The notes beneath the pieces are model-generated. The model saw only the letters and a program-made list of their open reading frames with translations. It did no database searches and was not told the origin of the DNA. A stretch of 64,000 nt of DNA, from NCBI RefSeq assembly GCF_900176345.1, contig NZ_FWXU01000001.1, positions 310,001 through 374,000 of the forward strand, read 5' to 3'. Below are positions 34,757 through 43,565 of this stretch, one piece after another (positions within the stretch are counted from its first letter, which is position 1; every line of letters starts with the position of its first letter). This DNA comes from Rhizobium sp. RU36D. Lineage in GTDB: Bacteria; Pseudomonadota; Alphaproteobacteria; Rhizobiales; Rhizobiaceae. A program made the translations under genes and the position numbers.

Positions 34757-36529
34757 ATGACCACAGAGCAGATCCTTGCGTTTTCGGTCATCGGCGCCAT
34801 GATGGTCGCCTTCCTGTGGGATCGCGTACGTTATGACGTCGTCGCCTGCGTAACCTTGGTCGCAGCAGTGGTGCTGGGTATCGTGGCCCCGGACCAAGCC
34901 TTTTCCGGCTTTTCAAACGATATCGTCATCATCGTCGGATCGGCGTTGGTGGTGAGCGCCGGCGTCGCGCGCTCCGGCATCGTCGATGCGGCCATCAAGC
35001 GCTTCTTCCCACGCCTGAGCTCGCTTCGTGGGCAGATGTTTCTGCTGATCCTCACGGTTACAATCCTCTCCGCCTTCATCAAGAATATCGGTGCCTTGGC
35101 GATCATGATGCCAGTGGCCTTCCAGTTCGCCCGTCGATCGGGGGTTCCGGTATCCGTGTTTCTGATGCCGATGGCCTTCGGCGCCTTGCTGGGCGGCCTC
35201 ATGACGCAGATCGGCACGTCGCCCAACGTCGTGGTGTCCGGCCTGCGCCAGGAGATTACCGGCGAGGCCTTCACAATGTTCGACTTCACGCCGGTGGGGG
35301 CCACGCTGGCGCTCACAGGCGTCATCTTCCTGATGTTCTTCCACTGGCTAGTGCCCCGGCGGGAAAACCAGAACCCGTCGATCCAGGAGGCGCTGGGAAA
35401 ATCGACCTACGCGACAGAAGCGACGATGGCCAAGCAGTCGCCGTTCAACGGCAAGGCGCTGAGCGATCTTCTGGCGGTCGCCGCGGGAGAAGTGATTGCG
35501 ACAGCCATTTTGCGCGGCCATGCCCGTATTTCACCATTTCCGGATGTCGTACTGAGACAGGGTGATACGCTTCTATTGGAAGGCCCGTCGGAATCTCTTG
35601 ACCAGTTGGTCAGCCAGGCGGCGCTTTCGCTCTCGGGTAAACCCATTGCTGAAGGTGGCGCGAAAAAGGGTGAAATCGGATCGATCGAAGCCATCGTCGG
35701 TCCAGATTCCATGCTGATCGACCTCACCGCTCGCGATCTCTCCCTGTTCAACACCTATGGGATCAATCTGCTCGCCGTCAGCCGTCAGGGCAAGCGCATC
35801 AGCGAGAGGCTGGGCGAGGTCAGATTGCGCGCCGGCGACCTGATCGTGCTGCAAGGGCCTCGCCAGCAGTTTCCGCGCGTACTTCAGGAACTCGGTTGCC
35901 TGCCGCTGGCGGAACGGGAGATTCTGCTGGGAACCAGCCGCAGCGCGCTTGTGCCACTGATTATCCTGACGGCCGCCATGGGCGCAACAGCCCTGGGCAT
36001 TGCCCCCGTTGCCATCGCCTTCTTCGCCGCCGCCCTTGGCATGGTCGTCTTCCGCGTCATTCCGATCACGGAGGTCTACCGCGCTGTCGATGGGCCGATC
36101 CTGGTCATGCTGGCCTGCCTCATCCCCGTTAGCGATACCTTGCGCACGACGGGAGCGAGCGAGAAGATGGCCGAATGGCTTGGGGCAGTTGCCAGCGGTC
36201 TGCCCCCCTATGGCGCACTGGCGCTCATCCTCATCACCGCCATGGCTGTGACACCCTTTCTCAACAATGCCGCGACCGTGCTCGTCATGGCGCCCATCGC
36301 CGCCAGTTTTGCGGCCAATCTTGGATACAAGCCGGATGCTTTCCTGATGGCGGTGGCGATCGGCGCGGGAAGCGATTTCCTGACGCCCATCGGCCATCAG
36401 TGCAACACGCTGGTGATGGGACCGGGTGGCTATCGATTCAGCGACTATCCGCGCCTAGGTCTGCCACTGTCGATTCTCATCATCGTCGTGGCGATCCCGA
36501 TGCTTCTCATCGTCTGGCCGCTCCAATAG
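34757..36529 (+). CDS. SLC13/DASS-family permease with two RCK-C (TrkA-C) domains
   Basis: A 590-residue membrane transporter. Hydrophobic blocks lie at about residues 5-200 and 400-590. Between them (about 215-385) are two soluble RCK-C-like domains recognised by GEVIATAILRGHARISPFPD and RQGDTLLLEGP, then RLRAGDLIVLQGPR. Permease marks include MTQIGTSPNVVVSGLR and FLTPIGHQCNTLVMGPGGY. The layout is that of the SLC13-like bacterial anion/sulfate permeases with regulatory TrkA-C pairs. The substrate is not fixed by sequence. GGAG lies 5 bases before the ATG. Confidence 0.9.
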   Translation: MTTEQILAFSVIGAMMVAFLWDRVRYDVVACVTLVAAVVLGIVAPDQAFSGFSNDIVIIVGSALVVSAGVARSGIVDAAIKRFFPRLSSLRGQMFLLILTVTILSAFIKNIGALAIMMPVAFQFARRSGVPVSVFLMPMAFGALLGGLMTQIGTSPNVVVSGLRQEITGEAFTMFDFTPVGATLALTGVIFLMFFHWLVPRRENQNPSIQEALGKSTYATEATMAKQSPFNGKALSDLLAVAAGEVIATAILRGHARISPFPDVVLRQGDTLLLEGPSESLDQLVSQAALSLSGKPIAEGGAKKGEIGSIEAIVGPDSMLIDLTARDLSLFNTYGINLLAVSRQGKRISERLGEVRLRAGDLIVLQGPRQQFPRVLQELGCLPLAEREILLGTSRSALVPLIILTAAMGATALGIAPVAIAFFAAALGMVVFRVIPITEVYRAVDGPILVMLACLIPVSDTLRTTGASEKMAEWLGAVASGLPPYGALALILITAMAVTPFLNNAATVLVMAPIAASFAANLGYKPDAFLMAVAIGAGSDFLTPIGHQCNTLVMGPGGYRFSDYPRLGLPLSILIIVVAIPMLLIVWPLQ

Positions 36530-36543
36530 CGCGCGGCACAAAA

Positions 36544-36578
36544 TGAAAGGCCTGCATCGGCGGGATGCAGGCCTTTCA
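36544..36578 (+). terminator. Terminator after the SLC13 permease
   Basis: TGAAAGGCCTGCAT (36544-36557) pairs perfectly with ATGCAGGCCTTTCA (36565-36578) around a 7-base loop. Symmetric A- and T-rich flanks let it work in both directions. Confidence 0.9.
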
Positions 36579-36903
36579 CTCGGGGACGTTTTTGGCTGAA
36601 CCCGGGTCCAGGGGTCGGGGGCGGAGTATCCCGGGTTCGTGCATATAACTGGCGGACAGATCCTTTGTTCCACACATATTCGAAAAAAATCATATTGCCG
36701 GTCCGCCGCTGGCGCACACCGGCCATGCGGCAGTTTTCCTTGACGTGCTGCCATGAATATGGCCTAAGGCAGCCCATGCGGAAACTAGCCGTTTTGTCGC
36801 CTGCGACGGCGTCTGCCGGCCTTTTCCCGACGATTTCAACCGCATCCTCCTGATCCTGGGTTTCAGCCCGGATCATCCGCACGTAAGCCACGGGCATGAA
36901 TTC
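36579..36903. other. Gene-free region upstream of gltX
   Basis: It contains a GAACCCGGG / CCCGGGTTC inverted repeat (36598-36606 and 36630-36638) with a 23-base GC-rich loop. The rest shows no supported gene; short frames here lack ribosome sites and family similarity. The gltX promoter must lie within it, but no clear -35/-10 pair stands out. Confidence 0.5.
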
Positions 36904-38361
36904 ATGAGCACATCAGGCGTCCGCGTACGCATCGCACCCTCCCCGACCGGCGAGCCCCATGTCGGCACCGTCTATATCGCGCTGTTCAACTACCTCTTCG
37001 CGAAAAAGATGGGCGGCGAGTTCATCCTGCGCATCGAGGACACCGATGCCACCCGCTCTACACCGGAATTCGAGCAGAAAGTGCTCGACGCGCTGAAATG
37101 GACAGGCCTCACCTGGTCGGAAGGCCCTGACGTCGGCGGCCCCTATGGCCCCTATCGCCAGTCCGATCGCAAGGACATGTACCAGCCTTTCGCCCAGGAC
37201 CTCCTGGACAAGGGCCATGCCTTCCGCTGTTTCTGCACACCCGCGCGCCTTGAGGAAATGCGCGAGGCGCAGCGCGCCGCCGGCAAGCCGCCGAAATATG
37301 ACGGCCTGTGCCTCCACCTTAAGGCCGAGGAAGTCACCGCACGTGTGGCCGCCGGTGAAGCCTCCGTCGTTCGCATGAAGATCCCAACCGAGGGCTCATG
37401 CGATTTCAACGATGGCGTCTATGGCGACGTATCGATCCCGTGGGACTCCGTCGACATGCAGGTTCTGATGAAGGCCGACGGCATGCCGACCTATCACATG
37501 GCCAATGTGATCGACGACCACCTGATGAAGATCACCCATGTGGCGCGTGGCGAGGAATGGCTGGCCTCCGTGCCCAAGCACATCCTGCTCTATCGCTATT
37601 TCGGTTGGGACCAGCCGAAGTTCATGCATCTGAGCCTGATGCGCAATGCCGACAAGTCCAAGCTATCGAAGCGCAAGAACCCGACATCGATCTCCTACTA
37701 TTCCGCGCTCGGCTACCTGCCGGAAGCGCTGATGAACTTCCTCGGCCTGTTCTTCATCCAGATCGCCGAAGGCGAGGAGATGCTGGACATGGACCAGCTT
37801 GCCGAAAAGTTCGATCCGGACAATCTCTCCAAGGCCGGCGCGATCTTCGACATCCAGAAGCTTGATTGGCTGAACGGCCGCTGGCTGCGCGAAAAGCTGA
37901 CGCCGGATCAGTTCCTGGCGCGCGTCTTCGACTGGTCGCGCGAAAACGATCGCCTGACCGAAGGCCTGAAGCTCGCCCAGAGCCGCATTTCTAAGCTCGG
38001 CGAACTGCCGCAACTCGCCGGCTTCCTATTGGCCAACGATGTCGGCCTGACGCCGGCCTCCTTTGCCGGCCTGAAGACGAGCCCGGCCGAGACGCTAGAA
38101 ATCCTGACCACCGTCCAGACGGATCTGGAAAAGATCCTGGAATGGAACGTCACGACGATCGACGAGGAACTCCGGGCAATCTCCGAACGCCTGGGCAAGA
38201 AGCTGCGCGTGGTCACCCCGCCGCTCTTCGTTGCCATGTCTGGCTCGTCCCGCTCGCTGCCGCTGTTTGACTCGATGGCTCTGCTTGGCCGCTCGGTCGT
38301 TCGCCAGCGCCTGAAGGTCGCAGCAACGGTGGTGGCCTCGATGGTGGGTGCCGCAAGCTAA
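36904..38361 (+). CDS. gltX: Glutamyl-tRNA synthetase
   Basis: A 485-residue class I synthetase that charges tRNA-Glu. The HIGH-type motif is APSPTGEPHVGTVY, and the KMSKS-type loop is DKSKLSKRKNP. RIEDTDATRSTPEFE and GMPTYHMANVIDDHLM (split GMPTYHMANV / IDDHLM) are typical. The HVGT and KLSKR variants differ from the canonical proteobacterial HIGG/KLSKR GltX, suggesting the second GltX lineage found in many alphaproteobacteria. Some such enzymes also charge tRNA-Gln for later amidation. lysS follows on the same strand after 282 bases. Confidence 0.95.
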   Translation: MSTSGVRVRIAPSPTGEPHVGTVYIALFNYLFAKKMGGEFILRIEDTDATRSTPEFEQKVLDALKWTGLTWSEGPDVGGPYGPYRQSDRKDMYQPFAQDLLDKGHAFRCFCTPARLEEMREAQRAAGKPPKYDGLCLHLKAEEVTARVAAGEASVVRMKIPTEGSCDFNDGVYGDVSIPWDSVDMQVLMKADGMPTYHMANVIDDHLMKITHVARGEEWLASVPKHILLYRYFGWDQPKFMHLSLMRNADKSKLSKRKNPTSISYYSALGYLPEALMNFLGLFFIQIAEGEEMLDMDQLAEKFDPDNLSKAGAIFDIQKLDWLNGRWLREKLTPDQFLARVFDWSRENDRLTEGLKLAQSRISKLGELPQLAGFLLANDVGLTPASFAGLKTSPAETLEILTTVQTDLEKILEWNVTTIDEELRAISERLGKKLRVVTPPLFVAMSGSSRSLPLFDSMALLGRSVVRQRLKVAATVVASMVGAAS

Positions 38362-38398
38362 GAGACAAATGCCTTCTATTGAAGGTCGATATTCAGCA

Positions 38399-38609
38399 TA
38401 CCCCCCTCTGCCTTCTTTCGATTACATCGAAACGGGGCATCTCCCCCTCAAGGGGGAGATAAACCCGAGGCAGCGCTTCCGCCCAAACAAACATCACGCA
38501 CCTGGCATGCGATGATAGGGAGAGGCGATGAAGCGGCTCCATCCGATCTCCCCCCTTGAGGGGGAGATGTCCGCGTTTCGATGTAATCGAAAGAGGACAG
38601 AGGGGGGTA
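38399..38609. repeat. MITE-like inverted-repeat element, diverged copy
   Basis: The left arm 38399-38460 and right arm 38545-38609 are near-perfect inverted repeats with a few differences. The ends are TACCCCCCTCTG and CAGAGGGGGGTA. The CATCTCCCCCTCAAGGGGG block is shared with the element at 27242-27414, but this copy carries extra sequence, TCGATTACATCGA, which is itself palindromic. It ends 34 bases before lysS. Confidence 0.85.
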
Positions 38610-38643
38610 CCAGCAACGAACGCAGCCCCAAAAGGCCAAACAA

Positions 38644-40140
38644 ATGACCGAACAGAAGACCGAAACCGCCCTCTCCTCCGATGTGACCGAGGTTCGCGCC
38701 CAGAAGCTGAAACTGCTGCGTGAGCAGGTCGGCGACGTCTATCCGGCGCATTTTCACCGCACGATGACCAATGCAGAGCTGGCCGAAAAATATGCCGGCC
38801 TGGAACTCGACACCGAGTCTGGCGATATCGTCACCGTGGCGGGCCGCGTCTATTCTTCGCGCAATTCCGGCATGTTCATGGATATTCATGACGCCTCCGG
38901 CAAGATCCAGATCTTCAGCCACAAGGACACGACGCCGGAAGGAGCCCGCGCGCTTCTGCCGCTGATCGACCTCGGCGATATCATCGGCGTCACCGGCATG
39001 GTTCGCCGCACCAAGCGTGGCGAACTGACGATCAACGCCCACGAAATCACCATGCTCACCAAGGCGCTCTTGCCCATGCCGGAAAAGTGGCATGGCGTGA
39101 CCGATGTCGAGACCCGCTACCGCAAGCGCCATCTCGACATCATGACCAACGAGGACTCCAAGCTCCGCTTCAAGCAGCGGTCGAAGATCATTTCAGGCAT
39201 CCGCCGCTTCATGGAAGACGACGGCTTCATGGAAGTCGAAACGCCGATGCTGCAGTCCATCTATGGCGGCGCGACGGCAGAGCCCTTCAAGACCCATCAC
39301 AACACGCTGAAGCTCGACATGTACCTGCGCATCGCGCCGGAACTGTTCCTGAAGCGCACCCTCGTCTCCGGGCTTACCGACAAGGTGTTCGAGGTCAACC
39401 GCAACTTCCGCAACGAAGGCGTGTCCACCCGGCACAATCCCGAATTCACCATGATGGAGTGCTACTGGGCCTATGCCGACTATGAGGACATGATGGACCT
39501 CGTGGAACGGCTGTTCGCCTCGCTCGCGGTTTCGATCCATGGTTCGACGGAATTCGCCTTTGGCGAGCAGCAGATCTCGTTCAAGGGTCCGTTCCGCCGC
39601 GTGCCCATGCCGGACGCCGTCAAGGAAGCGACGGGCATCGACTTCCTGGCAATCAAGACCGACGAGGAAGCCCGCGCCGCCGCCAAGGCTGCCGGCTTTG
39701 CCGTAGAAAAGGACTGGACCTGGGGCGAGTGCCTGGCCTTCATCTTCGAGGAAAAGGTCGAGGGCACGCTGATCCAGCCGGCCCACGTCACCCACTTCCC
39801 CAAGGACATCTCCCCCTTCGCCAAGGAAGTGCCGGGCGAGCCGCGCCTCGTCGAACGTTTCGAGACCTATTGCAACGCCTGGGAAATCGGCAACGCCTTC
39901 TCCGAGCTGAACGACCCGGAAGAGCAGCGCAAGCGCATGGTCGAGCAGCTGGAGCAGGCCCATGCCCGCGGCGAGAAGGACAAGCAGTTGGACGAGGAAT
40001 TCCTTGACGCTATCGACCAGGGCATGCCCCCGGCCGGCGGCCTCGGCATCGGCGTCGATCGCCTGATCATGCTACTCACCAACTCGCCCTCAATCCGCGA
40101 CATCATCCTGTTCCCGGCGCGCCGCAACAAGAACGACTGA
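38644..40140 (+). CDS. lysS: Lysyl-tRNA synthetase, class II
   Basis: A 498-residue class II synthetase. The N-terminal OB-fold binds the anticodon (GDIVTVAGRVYSSRNSGMFM, then DIHDASGKIQIF). Motif 2 is FEVNRNFRNEGVSTRHNPEFTMMECYWAY, shown in parts as FEVNRNFRNEGVSTRHN and PEFTMMECYWAY. Motif 3 is GGLGIGVDRLIMLL. It attaches lysine to tRNA-Lys. Many alphaproteobacteria use an unrelated class I LysRS, so a class II form is notable. AAAAGG lies 9 bases before the ATG. A terminator follows. Confidence 0.96.
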   Translation: MTEQKTETALSSDVTEVRAQKLKLLREQVGDVYPAHFHRTMTNAELAEKYAGLELDTESGDIVTVAGRVYSSRNSGMFMDIHDASGKIQIFSHKDTTPEGARALLPLIDLGDIIGVTGMVRRTKRGELTINAHEITMLTKALLPMPEKWHGVTDVETRYRKRHLDIMTNEDSKLRFKQRSKIISGIRRFMEDDGFMEVETPMLQSIYGGATAEPFKTHHNTLKLDMYLRIAPELFLKRTLVSGLTDKVFEVNRNFRNEGVSTRHNPEFTMMECYWAYADYEDMMDLVERLFASLAVSIHGSTEFAFGEQQISFKGPFRRVPMPDAVKEATGIDFLAIKTDEEARAAAKAAGFAVEKDWTWGECLAFIFEEKVEGTLIQPAHVTHFPKDISPFAKEVPGEPRLVERFETYCNAWEIGNAFSELNDPEEQRKRMVEQLEQAHARGEKDKQLDEEFLDAIDQGMPPAGGLGIGVDRLIMLLTNSPSIRDIILFPARRNKND

Positions 40141-40167
40141 GCGGGCAAAGCTTAAGAACCACAGACA

Positions 40168-40199
40168 AAACCCGGCCTCTTGAGAGCGCCGGGTTTTTT
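40168..40199 (+). terminator. lysS terminator
   Basis: AAACCCGGC pairs with GCCGGGTTT around an 11-base loop, followed by TTT. It lies 27 bases after the lysS stop and is a clear intrinsic terminator. Confidence 0.9.
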
Positions 40200-40279
40200 A
40201 TGTCATGATGTCCGATGATGAGTAAGCACCCGGTGAGCGCCGCGGCTGCATCCGTTGATACAAAACAGCAGCAGGCGCA

Positions 40280-40720
40280 TCACCGATTGCTTATAAACTC
40301 ATCCCAACTAAATTTTTCGATCGTTTTCAATCCAAACATGGGGAAGCTACGATGTAAAATCTCGACAACCATCGACGCTCGGGTAGTCACTGGAACTTTT
40401 GTGCCTACTTCGCGGGTTACATCTTTGGCGCAGATATCATACTGCTTTCGCATTTTTTCAAAGAGCTCGTACGCTTCGGTGATCTCAGTATCCGTGGCCG
40501 CCGGATTTGCAATCTTAATCCAGCTTATCAACAAACTCTCCTGTAGGTGGTACGGAGTAGGTTCATGAATGCCCGCATCTCGCGCGTGGCCATTCAAAGT
40601 GTATATGTCGCGGTATATTTCGTAGACTGAATCATGCAGTGAAGAAGCAGAGGCACGGTTTAGAATTTTCTCAACTCTAGGAATGGTCCGCAATGCGGAC
40701 AATGCCTCTAACGACGTCAT
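40280..40720 (-). CDS. Hypothetical protein, AT-rich gene
   Basis: A 146-residue helical soluble protein (for example ITEAYELFEKMRKQYDICAK) with no signal peptide or known motif I can name. GGAGGC lies 6 bases before the ATG, so the gene is probably real. Its composition is visibly more AT-rich than the genes on both sides, which suggests recent acquisition. It is flanked by the lysS terminator and by a 245-base gap with a palindrome. Confidence 0.6.
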   Translation of the reverse strand: MTSLEALSALRTIPRVEKILNRASASSLHDSVYEIYRDIYTLNGHARDAGIHEPTPYHLQESLLISWIKIANPAATDTEITEAYELFEKMRKQYDICAKDVTREVGTKVPVTTRASMVVEILHRSFPMFGLKTIEKFSWDEFISNR

Positions 40721-40846
40721 AGTCTGCCTCCATGTTCACGGACAATCGCAATAGACCTCCGTGTCTATGCCGGCATCTACGCGGACACGGCGACCGCAGT
40801 GCCCAGGGCGTGAACACTTCAATCAGATGCCTGGTCATAGAACTAC

Positions 40847-40865
40847 TCTTAGTGTTGCACTAAGA
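40847..40865. promoter_or_regulatory. Palindrome in the gap upstream of the hypothetical gene
   Basis: TCTTAGTG-TTG-CACTAAGA is a perfect inverted repeat (8-bp arms). It lies between the hypothetical gene at 40280 and the stop of the histidine-rich gene. It could be an operator for the AT-rich gene or a terminator stem. No T-run follows. Confidence 0.45.
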
Positions 40866-40965
40866 CTTCCGACTTTTGCATCAACCCCGCAAGGCGGACC
40901 TCACTGGGGGCGTACGTTCATAAATTCAAACACGCAGTTTGAGCCAACGCGGTCAGGCCCCCAGC

Positions 40966-42438
40966 CTAGTGCTTGGCGCTCGCGTGTTCGTCGCCGGTCT
41001 TGGGCTTGGCCTTATCGCTCGCCTTGGGCGGCAGAACGTCGGAATCCTCGGCGGGCACGTCCGAAGCCTGGACGGCTGAACCACCCTGTTTCGCACCATC
41101 TGCGTTCAGCGGCTTGGCACGAAGCTTTGCCAGCCAGTCGGCGCCAGCGGCACTTGCCTCCGTCTTGCCGTCGGCAGCCTTTTCCTCGGGCTTTGCAGCG
41201 GCCTGTTCTTCCGGCTGTTCCTTCGCGTCGGCCTGGGTCTCTTCCTTCGTCGCCGCAGAGCCATGGGCATCCGCCTCGGAAACAACAGGATTGTCCGCGT
41301 GATCGGCGCCCTTGGCCGGGGCCTGAGCATCGTCATGCGCGGCAGGCTCGGGCGTCGCGTGCGCATCGGCAGCAGGCGCCTCGTCACTACCAAGGCCGAC
41401 CATGCTCTTAACCGAGGCGAACCAGCCCTTGCTTTCCGCTTCTGCCGCGGCCGGCTGCGCTTCAGCAGTCGAAGCGTGATCGGCGGAGGCCGCAGCCTTC
41501 TCCTCGCCATGCCCTGCGGCCGATGCGGCGTCATGCGCGGCCGGCTTTGTCGCCTCGCCGTGACCGTCGGCAGCGGCAGTCGCGGCATCGTGTTCGGCGG
41601 CGGCAGGAGCCTCGTCGGACCCAAGCCCGACCATGCCCATGATGGATGCCATCCAGCCTTTGCTCTCGCCGCCTTCGCCATGCTCGGCAACGGGCGTCTC
41701 TTCGCCATGACCTTCTTTGGGAGCCTCGCCATGGCCATCGGCTGGTGCTGCGCCATGACCATCGGCGGGGGCGGCATCATGGCCCTTGGCCTCGCCATGT
41801 CCCTTTTCAGCGCCCTTCGCCTTTTCGGCGCCGTGCCCCTTGTCGGCTCCATGCCCTTCGGGAGCCTCGACAACCGGCTTTATGCAGTCGGTCTTGTCGT
41901 CGAGCCGAGCAACGAGTTGCTCGATATCCTCAAGCGGCAGATTGATCTTTTCGCCGTAGAACTGACCGCTCGCATTGGCCAACTTGTCGACGTAACGCGC
42001 GGCATAGGGACCATTCTGCGCCTCCTCCGGCACGCGGGCCGGATTGGCGACAAAAACGACATCCGCACCGATGGCCCGACCGCGCAATTCCGTGCGTCCG
42101 GTTGGCGCGTTCTTGTCGAGGACGACGACCTGCACGAGGTCGGCATGCTCCGCCTCGTGAACCGCCTTGGCGACACGCAGTGCGGTCTTCACGCGCGTCA
42201 GCCCGTCGGTCGGCTCCGTGGTGATATATTTCCTGACCCAGAAACGATCCTTCTTCTTGATCGTGACGGTGTTGACCTCGGTGCATTCGAGGCCATTCAA
42301 TTGTTCGTAGGAGGGTCCGAGCAGCGTATCGGCGCCAATATAGACAGCCGCAGCTCCAGTCGTGCCGCTCAGCACCACCGCCCCGCCAAGAACGAAGGCA
42401 AGCTTCTTGGATAGCCGGATCTTGGGAAGGCCTTTCAC
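40966..42438 (-). CDS. Histidine-rich repeat protein next to sitABCD
   Basis: A roughly 490-residue protein. A signal anchor (KKLAFVLGGAVVLSGTTGAA) is followed by a folded region of about 150 residues (from LECTEVNTVTIKKKDRFWVR to QLVARLDDKTDC) with no family I recognise. The last roughly 290 residues are Ala/Glu/Asp/Gly/Lys-rich with 19 histidines, mostly as HGE, HGA or HDA after a G or D. Two copies of a longer unit, ESKGWxAS...MVGLGSDEAPAA, are spaced by about 75 residues. The GTG at 42438 has GGAG 8 bases upstream; an ATG at 42474 is an alternative. It is divergent from the manganese/iron importer, so periplasmic metal binding is a fair inference. Confidence 0.7.
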   Translation of the reverse strand: MKGLPKIRLSKKLAFVLGGAVVLSGTTGAAAVYIGADTLLGPSYEQLNGLECTEVNTVTIKKKDRFWVRKYITTEPTDGLTRVKTALRVAKAVHEAEHADLVQVVVLDKNAPTGRTELRGRAIGADVVFVANPARVPEEAQNGPYAARYVDKLANASGQFYGEKINLPLEDIEQLVARLDDKTDCIKPVVEAPEGHGADKGHGAEKAKGAEKGHGEAKGHDAAPADGHGAAPADGHGEAPKEGHGEETPVAEHGEGGESKGWMASIMGMVGLGSDEAPAAAEHDAATAAADGHGEATKPAAHDAASAAGHGEEKAAASADHASTAEAQPAAAEAESKGWFASVKSMVGLGSDEAPAADAHATPEPAAHDDAQAPAKGADHADNPVVSEADAHGSAATKEETQADAKEQPEEQAAAKPEEKAADGKTEASAAGADWLAKLRAKPLNADGAKQGGSAVQASDVPAEDSDVLPPKASDKAKPKTGDEHASAKH

Positions 42439-42584
42439 GCTACCGACTCCGACATCACACACCACTCCAGACATTCGAGAAATACTCTCTAAAGCTGTGA
42501 CATAGTCTCGTTGATGAAGGTTTAATCCGGTCTCAACAATGTGAACGACTTTTGCGGAGCATTCAGGCCGCCACGGGGTAATCT

Positions 42585-42657
42585 TTTTGCGAATGCTTCG
42601 CAAAAGCATTGACATCAGCCTAAAACAGCCTAGGTTTTTTAATGCGAATGATTTGCA
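42585..42657 (+). promoter_or_regulatory. Two Mur/Fur-like boxes upstream of sitA
   Basis: Box 1 (42585-42605) has perfect arms TTTTGCGAA and TTCGCAAAA with 3 bases between. Box 2 (42643-42657) is TGCGAA-TGA-TTTGCA with one mismatch. Both share GCGAATG-N-TT-N-GCAAAAGC, 55 bp apart. A TTGACA at 42609-42614 follows box 1. Rhizobial sit operons are known to be repressed by Mur with Mn2+; the exact match to that site is an inference. Confidence 0.65.
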
Positions 42658-42677
42658 AAAGCCGTTGGGAGCCAATG

Positions 42678-43565
42678 ATGTTGAAACGTCTCGCCACCAT
42701 GCTTCTGATCGCGGCCACGCTGATGCCACTTTCGGCAGCTGCGGCCGACAAGCCGAAGGTGATCACCACCTTCACCGTGATCGCCGATATTGCCCGCAAT
42801 GTCGCGGGCGACGCCGCTGATGTGGATAGCATCACCAAGGCAGGCGCAGAGATTCACAACTACCAGCCTACGCCCCGGGACATCCTGAAGGCGCGCGATG
42901 CCGATCTGGTCTTGTGGAACGGCCTCAATCTGGAGCGCTGGTTTGAGAAGTTCCTGACGAACCTCAATGATGTGCCGAGTGCCGTGGTCAGCGACGGTGT
43001 GACGCCGATCAGTATTACCGGCGGCGCCTATGACGGCAAGCCCAACCCCCATGCCTGGATGTCGCCGGAAAACGCGCTGATCTATGTCGAGAATATCAGA
43101 AAGGCGCTCACCAAGGTCGATGCGGCCAATGCCGAGACCTATGCCGCGAATGCAAAGGCCTATTCGGACAAGATCCGCGCGGAGATCGAACCGATGAAGG
43201 CGCAGATCGCCGCGCTGCCGGAGTCGGAACGGTGGCTGGCAACCAGCGAGGGGGCCTTCTCCTATCTGGCGCGCGACCTCGGTCTGAAGGAGCTGTTCCT
43301 GTGGCCGATCAATGCTGACAGCCAGGGCTCGCCGCAGCAGGTTCGGGCCATGATCGACGCCATCAGGGCAAACAAGATCGCCGTCGTTTTCAGCGAGAGC
43401 ACGGTTTCCGACAAGCCGGCGCGGCAGGTGGCCGCCGAAACCGGAGCCCGCTACGGCGGCGTGCTCTATGTCGACTCGCTAAGCGAGAGCGACGGGCCGG
43501 TTCCGACCTATCTCGATCTCCTGAAAGTCACGGTGTCGACCATTGTGAAGGGGCTGGAAGGCTGA
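42678..43565 (+). CDS. sitA: Manganese/iron ABC transporter substrate-binding protein
   Basis: A 295-residue cluster A-I metal-binding protein. The signal peptide is [23 protein letters not shown]. Metal ligands are visible as the histidine in [13 protein letters not shown], the histidine in NPHAWMSP, the glutamate in [10 protein letters not shown] and the aspartate in VLYVDSLSE. There is no His-rich loop of the ZnuA kind, which favours Mn/Fe. GGGAG lies 6 bases before the ATG at 42678; the ATG three bases earlier is closer than ideal. First gene of sitABCD. Confidence 0.92.
   Translation: MLKRLATMLLIAATLMPLSAAAADKPKVITTFTVIADIARNVAGDAADVDSITKAGAEIHNYQPTPRDILKARDADLVLWNGLNLERWFEKFLTNLNDVPSAVVSDGVTPISITGGAYDGKPNPHAWMSPENALIYVENIRKALTKVDAANAETYAANAKAYSDKIRAEIEPMKAQIAALPESERWLATSEGAFSYLARDLGLKELFLWPINADSQGSPQQVRAMIDAIRANKIAVVFSESTVSDKPARQVAAETGARYGGVLYVDSLSESDGPVPTYLDLLKVTVSTIVKGLEG

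Noticed and set aside
36598..36660. tRNA-like sequence (GGGTTCG) upstream of gltX
   Set aside because: The GGGTTCG arises from a GAACCCGGG/CCCGGGTTC inverted repeat; no acceptor, D or anticodon stems can be built around it.
40761..41411. 216-residue plus-strand frame over the His-rich gene 3' end
   Set aside because: Composition (Ser/Arg/Pro/Gln-rich) is typical of a shadow frame opposite Ala/Glu/His-rich coding DNA.
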